Notes under the pieces: model-generated
Told to the model about the DNA's origin: nothing
Databases searched by the model: none
The model's input: only the letters and a program-made list of their open reading frames with translations
DNA from: Faecousia sp.
Lineage (GTDB): Bacteria; Bacillota; Clostridia; Oscillospirales; Oscillospiraceae
DNA length: 5,069 nt
Reading direction: 5' to 3'
NCBI GenBank assembly: GCA_029258495.1
Contig: JARHYV010000234.1
Coordinates: 1 to 5,069, forward strand
Position numbers and translations under genes: made by a program
Shown here: piece by piece, positions 1 through 5,069 of the stretch
Position numbering within the stretch: the first letter of the stretch is position 1
How the letters are laid out: each line of letters starts with the position of its first letter

Positions 1-177
1 ATAAACAAAGGTCTTGCGTTCCGCCTCGATCACCTTCATCTTCTTTTTGGAAATTGCACGACGAATGTTATCTGCCTGACCCATGGTATATCCGCCAAGG
101 CTACGGAAGATCTGGATGACCTGCTCCTGATAGACGATGCAGCCGTAGGTGACCCGAAGGATAGGCTCCAAAAGCGG
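1..177 (-). CDS. dnaE: dnaE continuation in the shifted frame (59 codons, runs off the left edge)
   Basis: Minus-strand codons in the frame 175-177 down to 1-3 are open throughout. They read PLLEPILRVTYGCIVYQEQV, then IQIFRSLGGYTMGQADNIRR and AISKKKMKVIEAERKTFVY. This is the fingers segment of DnaE: the YGCIVYQEQVxxI and GGYxxGxADxxRRAxxKKK blocks are hallmarks of C-family polymerases. It follows directly on the TYRH that ends the good part of the upstream frame (residues 648-651). A full-length alpha subunit would therefore have about 710 residues in this window, with roughly 400 more beyond the left edge (rest of the fingers, helix-hairpin-helix, OB fold, tau-binding region). There is no independent start codon context here. 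It is the 3' part of the same gene, not a separate one. Confidence 0.93.
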
Positions 178-2129
178 TGTCTATAGGTGATCTTGCTGTT
201 GTCCAATTTATTGGCGATGAAATCTCCGATGGAGTCCATAGGGCCGGGGCGGTACAGTGCAACGATTGCCGTCAGATCTTCGATGGATGTGGGTTTCATC
301 TTGATGCACACACTGGTGATGCCGGCAGACTCCAGCTGAAATACGCCCTGAGTCTTACCTTCCGAAAGCATCCGGAATGTTTCCGGATCATCGTCGCGAA
401 CCTTCGCAATAGCGAAATCCGGTGTATGACGGCGGATCTTGTCCTCTGCATCCTTGATGACTGTCAGATTCCGCAATCCAAGGAAGTCCATTTTCAATAG
501 TCCCAGTTCTTCCAATGTTGTCATGGTATACTGCGTCACCATGATATTATCATTGTAGGATACCGGAACATATTCGTATACCGGTCGTTCGGTAATCACG
601 ACACCGGCTGCATGTGTCGAAGTATTTCTCGGCATACCTTCCAGACTTCTTGCGGTATCAATCAATTTCTTGACACGCTCATCCTCCTGATACATCGCCT
701 TCAGCTGAGGGGATGCATCCATTGCCTCATCAATGGTGATATGAGGCTTTGTCGGGATCAACTTTGCCACAACATCCGTTTCGGCATACGAATAATTCAA
801 TGCACGACCTGCATCTCGAATGGCACCCTTGGCTGCCATGGTGCCAAAAGTCACGATCTGTGCCACATGATCCTTGCCGTATTTCCGCGTGACATAGTCG
901 ATCACTTCACCCCGGCGTTCCTGACAGAAGTCCGTATCGAAATCCGGCATACTGACACGCTCCGGGTTCAGGAACCGTTCAAAAATCAGGTTATACTTCA
1001 TCGGATCGACTTCTGTAATATGCATGCAGTATGCCGCAATCGATGCCGCACCCGAGCCACGCCCCGGGCCCACAGGGATATCGGACGCCTTAGCATAGCG
1101 AATGAAATCCCACACGATCAGGTAGTAGTTCACATACCCCATGCGGCTGATTACATCGATCTCATATTCCAGTCGTTCCCTGTACTCTGCCGGAGGGTTT
1201 TCATACCGTTCGGCAAATCCGTCATAGCACAGCTTGCGGAAATAAGACTCACTGGTATACCCTTCCGGCACCGGGAAAGAGGGCAGCTGATACTCATTGA
1301 AGACAAAATCCACATTGCATCTGTCCGCAATACGCACCGTATTCTCCAGTGCCTCTTCACAGCCGGGAAACAACTCCCGCATCTGCTCTTCACTTTTCAG
1401 ATAGAACTCCTGCGTGGCAAAACGCATCCGGTTCTCTTCGTCGATGGTTTTTCCGGTCTGGATACACAGCAGCACATCCTGCAAATTCACATCTTCCTTG
1501 CGAAGATAGTGGGCATCGTTGGTAATGACCAGAGGCAGCCCGGTTTCCCTTGACAGCCGCTGAAGTCCCTGATTCACAGGGATCTGCTCCTCGATCCCAT
1601 GGTTCTGCATTTCCAGGAAGAAATTCCCTTCGCCGAAAATACGCGACAGATTCAGGGCATATTCCTTTGCCCCGTCATAGTCGTTTTGCATCAGCCTCTG
1701 GGGGATCGCACCGCCCAAACACGCTGACAGCGCGATCAAGCCCTCGTGGTACTGCTCCAGCAATTCCAGATCCACTCTGGGTTTGCCGTAAAATCCCTCC
1801 ATAAAGGAATGAGAAACCAGCTTACACAAATTGGAATATCCGGTTTTATTCTCACACAGGAGTACCAGATGATTGGACAAATTATCGACACCATGCACAC
1901 GATCCGTCATTTTTCTGGGTGCAACATAGACTTCGCAGCCCATGATCGGCTTGATCCCGGCCGCCTTTGCAGTCTTGTAGAAACTGATACAGCCAAACAT
2001 GACACCATGATCGGTGATCGCGATGGTATCCTGTCCCAGTTCCTTAACACGATCCATCATTTTATCGATACAGCAAGCCCCATCCAAAAGACTATACTCT
2101 GTATGCACATGAAGATGCACAAAACCCAT
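36..2129 (-). CDS. dnaE: DNA polymerase III alpha subunit (DnaE), N-terminal 651 residues, then frameshifted
   Basis: Replicative C-family DNA polymerase that extends primed DNA in the cytoplasmic replisome. The sequence shows an N-terminal PHP domain (about residues 3-280) starting HLHVHTEYSLLDGA, with DHG at 40-42 and NDAHYL at 204-209. The palm follows, with the GPGRGSGA loop at 354-361, PDFDTDF at 395-401 (catalytic D398 and D400) and KMDFLGLRNLT at 546-556 (third catalytic Asp, D548). RPGPMDSIGDFI at 627-638 begins the fingers. The ATG start is firm: AAGGAGGA lies seven bases upstream inside the whiA tail, and TAATG overlaps the whiA stop by one base, suggesting coupled translation. After His651 the frame reads 46 unrelated residues to a stop at 36-38, while the conserved sequence resumes in the adjacent frame (see 1-177). 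The family is about 1,100-1,200 residues, so read literally this product is truncated and lacks most of the fingers and all C-terminal domains. Identity is certain; a one-base sequence error is the likeliest explanation of the break. Confidence 0.96.
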   Translation of the reverse strand: MGFVHLHVHTEYSLLDGACCIDKMMDRVKELGQDTIAITDHGVMFGCISFYKTAKAAGIKPIMGCEVYVAPRKMTDRVHGVDNLSNHLVLLCENKTGYSNLCKLVSHSFMEGFYGKPRVDLELLEQYHEGLIALSACLGGAIPQRLMQNDYDGAKEYALNLSRIFGEGNFFLEMQNHGIEEQIPVNQGLQRLSRETGLPLVITNDAHYLRKEDVNLQDVLLCIQTGKTIDEENRMRFATQEFYLKSEEQMRELFPGCEEALENTVRIADRCNVDFVFNEYQLPSFPVPEGYTSESYFRKLCYDGFAERYENPPAEYRERLEYEIDVISRMGYVNYYLIVWDFIRYAKASDIPVGPGRGSGAASIAAYCMHITEVDPMKYNLIFERFLNPERVSMPDFDTDFCQERRGEVIDYVTRKYGKDHVAQIVTFGTMAAKGAIRDAGRALNYSYAETDVVAKLIPTKPHITIDEAMDASPQLKAMYQEDERVKKLIDTARSLEGMPRNTSTHAAGVVITERPVYEYVPVSYNDNIMVTQYTMTTLEELGLLKMDFLGLRNLTVIKDAEDKIRRHTPDFAIAKVRDDDPETFRMLSEGKTQGVFQLESAGITSVCIKMKPTSIEDLTAIVALYRPGPMDSIGDFIANKLDNSKITYRHRFWSLSFGSPTAASSIRSRSSRSSVALADIPWVRQITFVVQFPKRR
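175..179 (-). other. dnaE: One-base deletion (frameshift point) in dnaE
   Basis: On the minus strand the sequence reads TATAGACACCGCTTTTGGAG. The family expects His-Pro-Leu-Leu-Glu here, which needs CAC CCG CTT TTG GAG. Only two C residues stand where three are needed, so CAC (177-179) and CCG (175-177) share a base. Insertion of a single C restores the frame on both sides. No classic X XXY YYZ slippery heptamer is present at the junction, and dnaE is not a gene known for programmed frameshifting at this site, so an indel or sequencing error is favoured. Confidence 0.85.
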
Positions 2130-3040
2130 TAAATCTCCTCCTTAGCAAACATGATCAATTTCTTCAAACGGTGATTCATTGCAGGTTTCGTGATTGGAGG
2201 ATCCATCATTGCTGCCAGTTCTGTCAAACTGGAAACAGGATTCTGTTCTCTGGCAAATGCTGCCTGTTGGAGCTTCGCCGGAAGACGATCCATCAGATTG
2301 CGTTCCCGGATCAGCCGAATGGCATTGATCTGTTCCTGCGCAGCATCGACAACTTTAGAGGTATTGGCTTCGTCACAGTTGCAGCGGCGATTCACTTTGT
2401 TTTTGAGTTCCTTTTCCAGCTTAGCCTCCATAATGCCCATAGCGGAAACAGGCGCACCCAAAAAAGTCAGACAATCCGAAATCAAGTCACTTTGCTTCAG
2501 GTACAGCACCTGACTGCCGCCACGGCTTGCAAGCTTTGGATAGAACCCCAGAGTTTCTTCCATCAGCGTGTAGGTTTCCCGTGCCACAGCCTGATGGGCG
2601 GTTGCAATCTCCAGATGGTATCCCTTGGCAGGGTCTGTTACGGAGCCGCCTGCCAAAAAAACACCCTTCAGAAATGCAAGCTTGCAGCAATCCTCTTCCA
2701 AGACGGAAAGATTGACATGCAGCGACAGCATTTTACCCAGCTCAAAGCCGTATGTGCGGAAAATAACATCCAATTTCTGAGGATCCGAAATTTGGAAGAT
2801 CAGCTTTCCCGGAGCCTCTACCGAGGGAAACTCATCGAATTCCAACGCAAATGCTTTTCGAAAAAGCTTCGGCAGGAGCATTGCAAATTCACGGCTTTCC
2901 GTGACGATCCGAATGGTATCACTGGTGAATGTGTTGCAGTACAGCAGCACACCAAACGCCTGTGCCACCGCACAGCAGCGTTTTGATGGAAAATCCCTGC
3001 AAATTTCCGCCTTCGCACCAGCAGAAAAGGACAGACTCAT
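2129..3040 (-). CDS. whiA: WhiA family DNA-binding regulator
   Basis: WhiA is a DNA-binding protein of Gram-positive bacteria. It is a sporulation regulator in Streptomyces and affects division and growth in Bacillus. The sequence shows the two-part family layout: a degenerate LAGLIDADG-endonuclease-like region (about residues 1-210) with CCAVAQAFGVLL near 22-33 and FLKGVFLAGGSV near 123-134, followed by KGYHLEIA. Next come the NRRCNCDEANTSKVVDAA block (217-234) and a C-terminal helix-turn-helix region ending SLTELAAMMDPPITKPAMNH and RLKKLI. The usual endonuclease catalytic residues are not expected to function in this family. I place the start at ATG 3038-3040 (303 residues), because AAGGGAG ends eight bases before it and the family begins MSFS. 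A GTG at 3047-3049 is in frame but overlaps that ribosome binding site. The gene lies 16 bases after murB and overlaps dnaE by one base. rapZ and yvcK, often just upstream of whiA, are absent here. Confidence 0.95.
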   Translation of the reverse strand: MSLSFSAGAKAEICRDFPSKRCCAVAQAFGVLLYCNTFTSDTIRIVTESREFAMLLPKLFRKAFALEFDEFPSVEAPGKLIFQISDPQKLDVIFRTYGFELGKMLSLHVNLSVLEEDCCKLAFLKGVFLAGGSVTDPAKGYHLEIATAHQAVARETYTLMEETLGFYPKLASRGGSQVLYLKQSDLISDCLTFLGAPVSAMGIMEAKLEKELKNKVNRRCNCDEANTSKVVDAAQEQINAIRLIRERNLMDRLPAKLQQAAFAREQNPVSSLTELAAMMDPPITKPAMNHRLKKLIMFAKEEI

Positions 3041-3056
3041 TCCATTCACTCCCTTA

Positions 3057-3959
3057 TCACCAAATCCGGACTTCCGGCTCCAGACGGATCCCGGTATTTT
3101 CGTACACGCGATCCGATACCTGATGCAGCAGGCTCTTTACATCTGCCGCAGTTGCTCCGCCCAAATTAACGACGAAACCGGCATGTTTTTCAGAAACCGC
3201 TGCACCTCCCACCTGAAATCCCTTCAGACCCGTCTGCTCGATCAGTGCTGCAGCATAACCACCCACCGGTCGCTTGAATGCAGAACCGGCACTGGGCATA
3301 TCCAACGGCTGCGACGCTGCTCGCTTGCTCTTCAATTCACGGATCCTTTCCCGGATCTCTTCTTCCGCCTTCGGCTGCAGCCCAAACTCCGCCGCAACTA
3401 CGATCCAGTTATTCTCCTGAATCGCGCTGTGACGATAAGAGAATGCGATCTCATCATACGCAAGCCATCTGCAATTTCCCTGACGGTCTACAATACGCAC
3501 TCTTGTGCAAACATCCTTGATCTCGCTGCCATAGGCGCCGGCATTCATAAACACACCACCTCCGATGCTGCCGGGGATCCCATGGGCAAATTCTAATCCT
3601 GATAGGCCCTGACTTGCGGCAAACAGCGCCGCACGACTCATTGTGACACCGGCCATCACACGGATAACGGTATCACCAATACGCTCCATACCATCCAAAC
3701 AATCCTTCAAACAAATTACCAATCCACGAATACCTTCATCAGGGGCCAAAATATTGGTTCCTGCACCCAGTATAGCAGTTGTTATGTCCAACTGGTTGGA
3801 CAATTTCAAAAGATTGGAAAGTTCCTCTTCCGTTTTCGGCAGCGCAATGCACTGGGCATTTCCGCCAATGCGGAAGGATGTAAATTTGGACAGCGGCTGT
3901 TCCACCTGCAGCTCCAAGGTTGGGATATTTTCTCTAATTTTATCAATAAAATCAATCAT
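3057..3959 (-). CDS. murB: UDP-N-acetylenolpyruvoylglucosamine reductase (MurB)
   Basis: Cytoplasmic FAD enzyme that uses NADPH to reduce UDP-GlcNAc-enolpyruvate to UDP-MurNAc, the second committed step of peptidoglycan precursor synthesis. With the start at ATG 3957-3959 the protein has 300 residues, normal for the type II (Bacillus-like) enzyme. FAD-binding motifs are FTSFRIGGNA (26-35), LGAGTNILAPDEGIRGLVI (64-82) and GLEFAHGIPGSIGGG followed by VFMNAGAYG (121-144). FSYRH (173-177) holds the conserved Arg176. SAGSAFKRP (223-231) carries the proton-donor Ser226. LEPEVRIW closes the protein with the catalytic Glu296. The ribosome binding site GGAGGT (3972-3977) is 12 bases from this ATG, which is rather long. 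The frame stays open to an ATG at 4002-4004, but that lies inside the promoter -10 region, so it is not the start. It is the first gene of the murB-whiA-dnaE operon. Confidence 0.96.
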   Translation of the reverse strand: MIDFIDKIRENIPTLELQVEQPLSKFTSFRIGGNAQCIALPKTEEELSNLLKLSNQLDITTAILGAGTNILAPDEGIRGLVICLKDCLDGMERIGDTVIRVMAGVTMSRAALFAASQGLSGLEFAHGIPGSIGGGVFMNAGAYGSEIKDVCTRVRIVDRQGNCRWLAYDEIAFSYRHSAIQENNWIVVAAEFGLQPKAEEEIRERIRELKSKRAASQPLDMPSAGSAFKRPVGGYAAALIEQTGLKGFQVGGAAVSEKHAGFVVNLGGATAADVKSLLHQVSDRVYENTGIRLEPEVRIW

Positions 3960-3971
3960 TTTGACATAAAC

Positions 3972-3977
3972 ACCTCC
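3972..3977 (-). promoter_or_regulatory. murB ribosome binding site
   Basis: GGAGGT on the minus strand is a full Shine-Dalgarno match. It sits 12 bases from the in-frame murB ATG (3957-3959) but only four bases from an out-of-frame ATG (3965-3967) that encodes Met-Ser-Lys-stop. The TGA of that mini-frame overlaps the murB ATG as ATGA. This site decides the murB start against the longer frame that begins at 4004. Confidence 0.7.
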
Positions 3978-3994
3978 GTGCGTATAATAACATA

Positions 3995-4023
3995 AGTATA
4001 TCATATCACAGTTTTCTTTTCAA
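3995..4023 (-). promoter_or_regulatory. Vegetative promoter of the murB-whiA-dnaE operon
   Basis: On the minus strand TTGAAA (4018-4023) and TATACT (3995-4000) are separated by exactly 17 bases. TGA directly precedes the -10, giving an extended -10 element. Transcription would start near 3988, leaving a leader of about 29 bases to the murB ATG. No riboswitch-sized leader fits. The match to the housekeeping sigma-A consensus is strong; use of the site is inferred. Confidence 0.85.
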
Positions 4024-4051
4024 TTATTACTACATCTTAAATTTTGTGTAA

Positions 4052-4077
4052 AAAGAGCAGCCCTGCGGCTGCTCTTT
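4052..4077 (-). terminator. Rho-independent terminator of the ferredoxin gene
   Basis: A perfect 11-base-pair inverted repeat, AAAGAGCAGCC with GGCTGCTCTTT, surrounds a four-base loop. Read on the minus strand it is followed by a run of five T (4050-4054, partly in the stem). It lies 12 bases past the ferredoxin stop codon and just upstream of the murB promoter, so it isolates the murB operon from ferredoxin transcription. On the plus strand the T-run is weaker (TTTAAT). Confidence 0.9.
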
Positions 4078-4089
4078 AATGGGGAATTC

Positions 4090-4479
4090 TTACTTTTCTA
4101 CAATTTCCAATACTTCCATGGGACATGCCTTCACGCAAATGCCGCAGGCAATGCACTTGGAGGTAGGAGCATCTTCATTTGCTACCATGACCTTCATGGG
4201 ACATACCTCGACGCACTTGCCGCAGTTGGTACATAGCTTCTTGTTGATCATGTACACACCGGTCTTGGGGTTCTGAGTGATTGCGCCTGCCTCGCAAACC
4301 TTGGCACATTTGCCGCACTGGATACAGGTCATCGGCTTGGGATCGCCGTTTTTGCCCACCACGATCTGAATTGCAGATTTGTCGGGGTCAAAGGCCTTGT
4401 AAAAAGCGACAGAACATGCACGGACACACTCAAGACATGCCATACAGGCAACATCTTTTTTGACTGAGAGTTTCTTCAT
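4090..4479 (-). CDS. Four-cluster ferredoxin-like electron transfer protein (4 x CxxCxxCxxxC)
   Basis: Small soluble iron-sulfur protein of 129 residues with no signal peptide or membrane segment, presumably a cytoplasmic electron carrier or the small subunit of a redox enzyme. It has four complete CxxCxxCxxxC motifs at Cys12-22, 52-62, 83-93 and 109-119, enough for four [4Fe-4S] clusters. Only the last two carry the ferredoxin-type Pro after the fourth Cys (CPMKV, CPMEV); the first has Ser and the second Glu. The layout of one N-terminal motif, a spacer of about 30 residues, then three close motifs resembles the DmsB/HycB/CooF-type electron transfer subunits and the small subunit found beside aldehyde ferredoxin oxidoreductase. 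The partner enzyme is not in the window, so the redox partner is unknown. The start is ATG 4477-4479, with AAGGAG (4491-4496) 11 bases upstream. The longer frames from 4503 or 4599 lack a ribosome binding site or begin upstream of the promoter. The gene appears monocistronic, with its own promoter and terminator. Confidence 0.9.
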   Translation of the reverse strand: MKKLSVKKDVACMACLECVRACSVAFYKAFDPDKSAIQIVVGKNGDPKPMTCIQCGKCAKVCEAGAITQNPKTGVYMINKKLCTNCGKCVEVCPMKVMVANEDAPTSKCIACGICVKACPMEVLEIVEK

Positions 4480-4518
4480 CGTAGAGGATTCTCCTTTTTT
4501 CATTATGTAATCTTGTTC

Positions 4519-4547
4519 ATTATACTCTTGCCGCAGATAAAATGCAA
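4519..4547 (-). promoter_or_regulatory. Vegetative promoter of the ferredoxin gene
   Basis: On the minus strand TTGCAT (4542-4547) and a perfect TATAAT (4519-4524) are 17 bases apart. Transcription would start near 4512, about 33 bases before the ATG. The stretch just upstream of the -35 (about 4548-4580) is A/T-rich and could act as an UP-like element. The -10 is consensus and the -35 is fair; no operator is evident. Confidence 0.87.
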
Positions 4548-4662
4548 TGTTTATTTCATATATTTTCCATATTTCGTGCCTGTGTTTTCGAAATGCCAAT
4601 TTTTACAAAAGATATGACTAAAATCCGGATACATGTGAATACTATATCTGTCACACCCATAA

Positions 4663-4670
4663 AAGGAGGA
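4663..4670 (+). promoter_or_regulatory. Ribosome binding site of the lipoprotein gene
   Basis: AAGGAGGA is a near-perfect Shine-Dalgarno sequence, five bases before ATG 4676-4678. It confirms both the start and that this low-complexity frame is a real, translated gene. A matching strong promoter was not found in 4600-4660. Confidence 0.85.
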
Positions 4671-4675
4671 TCATT

Positions 4676-4972
4676 ATGAAAAAATATCTTTACAGTGCGG
4701 CAGCTCTGCTATTGGCTGCAACAATGCTTTTTGGCTGTGGAAAGCAGAATGTTTCCGATCACAAAGGCGGCAGGATCACCGAACCCACATCCGAAACGCC
4801 CACGATCATTCCCTCCCCTTCCATGACCACGCCTTCCACCGTACCATCGGTGTCCGAACACAGTCAGACAACGCCCCATACCGAGAACCCGTCATCTACT
4901 CAAAGCACAATGGACAGCACGGATCATACCACCGAAAGCATGGGAACAAGCGTCCCCAACAAAGGTATGTGA
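4676..4972 (+). CDS. Small Thr/Ser/Pro-rich lipoprotein of unknown function
   Basis: A 98-residue protein with a classic lipoprotein signal peptide: MKKY, a hydrophobic stretch (about residues 5-19), then the lipobox LFGC with the lipidated Cys21. After processing it should be anchored to the outer face of the cytoplasmic membrane. The 77-residue mature part is about half Thr, Ser and Pro (16, 14 and 9). It has no aromatic residue and no leucine, and no further cysteine, so it is almost certainly disordered or an extended stalk rather than a folded domain. The ribosome binding site is strong and a terminator follows at once, so the gene looks complete and not the remnant of a longer stalk-plus-domain protein, though loss of a C-terminal domain cannot be excluded. 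It diverges from the ferredoxin gene. I do not recognise a family; the function is unknown. A glycosylated surface spacer is a possibility only. Confidence 0.85.
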   Translation: MKKYLYSAAALLLAATMLFGCGKQNVSDHKGGRITEPTSETPTIIPSPSMTTPSTVPSVSEHSQTTPHTENPSSTQSTMDSTDHTTESMGTSVPNKGM

Positions 4973-5000
4973 AAAAAGCGCGGAATATTCCGCGCTTTTT
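4973..5000. terminator. Two-way rho-independent terminator between convergent genes
   Basis: A 28-base perfect palindrome: AAAAAGCGCGG, the centre AATATT, then CCGCGCTTTTT. The GC-rich stem has a T-run on its 3' side on either strand. It fills exactly the gap between the lipoprotein TGA (4970-4972) and the stop codon (5001-5003) of the convergent gene, so it should end transcription of both. Confidence 0.93.
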
Positions 5001-5069
5001 CTATAAAACAGTCACATAGCGTGTGATATTGCGTTTCATGCGCTCCACAGCCGCTGCCGCTGCCTGAAT
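5001..5069 (-). CDS. C-terminal 22 codons of an unidentified gene (runs off the right edge)
   Basis: Read on the minus strand, codons from 5069 to 5001 are open and end in TAG (5001-5003), immediately before the shared terminator. The fragment has an Ala-rich helix-like stretch (IQAAAAAVERMKRN) followed by a strand-like ending, ITRYVTVL. The base-perfect fit of the stop codon against the terminator supports a true gene end. The fragment is too short to assign a family or product. Confidence 0.6.
   Translation of the reverse strand: MQAAAAAVERMKRNITRYVTVL

Noticed and set aside
165..185. Programmed -1 frameshifting or an intein or split point in dnaE
   Set aside because: No slippery heptamer or downstream structure is evident, no intein motifs appear in either frame, and adding a single C restores the conserved His-Pro-Leu-Leu-Glu exactly.
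612..1553. A 313-codon open frame on the plus strand, antisense to dnaE
   Set aside because: It mirrors the dnaE codons, has no ribosome binding site, has a Cys/His/Ile/Arg-rich composition typical of a shadow frame, and lies over strongly conserved polymerase motifs.
2171..3596. Long plus-strand open frames antisense to whiA and murB (2171-2986, 2901-3596)
   Set aside because: They are shadows of well-supported genes; no ribosome binding site or recognisable domain is present.
3960..4004. A longer murB starting at ATG 4002-4004
   Set aside because: The extra 15 codons run through the promoter -10 and the ribosome binding site and are not MurB-like.
4480..4599. A longer ferredoxin starting at 4599 or at 4503
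   Set aside because: 4599 is upstream of the promoter -35, and the extension covers the TATAAT. The ATG at 4501-4503 has no ribosome binding site.
4615..4645. Possible lipoprotein promoter: TGACTA (4615-4620) and TACTAT (4640-4645)
   Set aside because: The spacer is 19 bases and both hexamers are poor matches; nothing better was found in 4600-4660, so the promoter is left unassigned.
4600..4675. Riboswitch, small RNA or operator in the ferredoxin-lipoprotein divergent gap
   Set aside because: Only short palindromes such as TCCGGA and ACATGT are present; no extended stem structure or recognisable regulator box is visible by eye.
1..5069. CRISPR array, tRNA or rRNA gene, insertion sequence, phage or defence system
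   Set aside because: No regularly spaced repeats, no RNA gene signature, no transposase or integrase frame and no terminal inverted repeats; the only inverted repeats are the two terminators.

Overview
The window reads as an ordinary chromosomal segment of a low-to-mid GC Bacillota bacterium, most likely a gut-type clostridium (Oscillospiraceae/Ruminococcaceae-like). This rests on the presence of whiA, the murB-whiA-dnaE gene order, strong AAGGAGG-type ribosome binding sites, consensus vegetative promoters and an orphan four-cluster ferredoxin typical of anaerobes. The lineage call is an inference; nothing in the window fixes genus or species.

Layout, left to right. Positions 1-3959 hold a three-gene minus-strand operon transcribed right to left: murB (peptidoglycan precursor synthesis), whiA (DNA-binding regulator) and dnaE (DNA polymerase III alpha subunit). 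dnaE runs off the left edge. The operon has a near-consensus extended -10 promoter at 3995-4023. Its junctions are tight: 16 bases between murB and whiA, and a one-base TAATG overlap between whiA and dnaE. dnaE carries an apparent one-base deletion at about 175-179. Everything upstream of this point matches the family, and the family sequence resumes in the neighbouring frame to the window edge.

Positions 4052-4547 hold a self-contained minus-strand unit: a promoter, a 129-residue ferredoxin-like protein with four CxxCxxCxxxC motifs, and a rho-independent terminator that separates it from murB. Positions 4676-4972 hold a divergent plus-strand gene for a small Thr/Ser/Pro-rich lipoprotein with no recognisable domain. 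It is followed at once by a 28-base perfect palindrome that works as a two-way terminator. On the far side of the palindrome is the last 22 codons of an unidentified convergent minus-strand gene.

The murB operon links cell wall synthesis, a growth or division regulator and replication, which is a known type of clostridial housekeeping cluster. I see no mobile element, CRISPR array, tRNA, rRNA, phage gene or defence gene, and no convincing evidence of a new system. The most useful points for a second look are the dnaE frameshift, the intact metal site of its PHP domain, the absence of rapZ and yvcK between murB and whiA, and the domain-less lipoprotein stalk.
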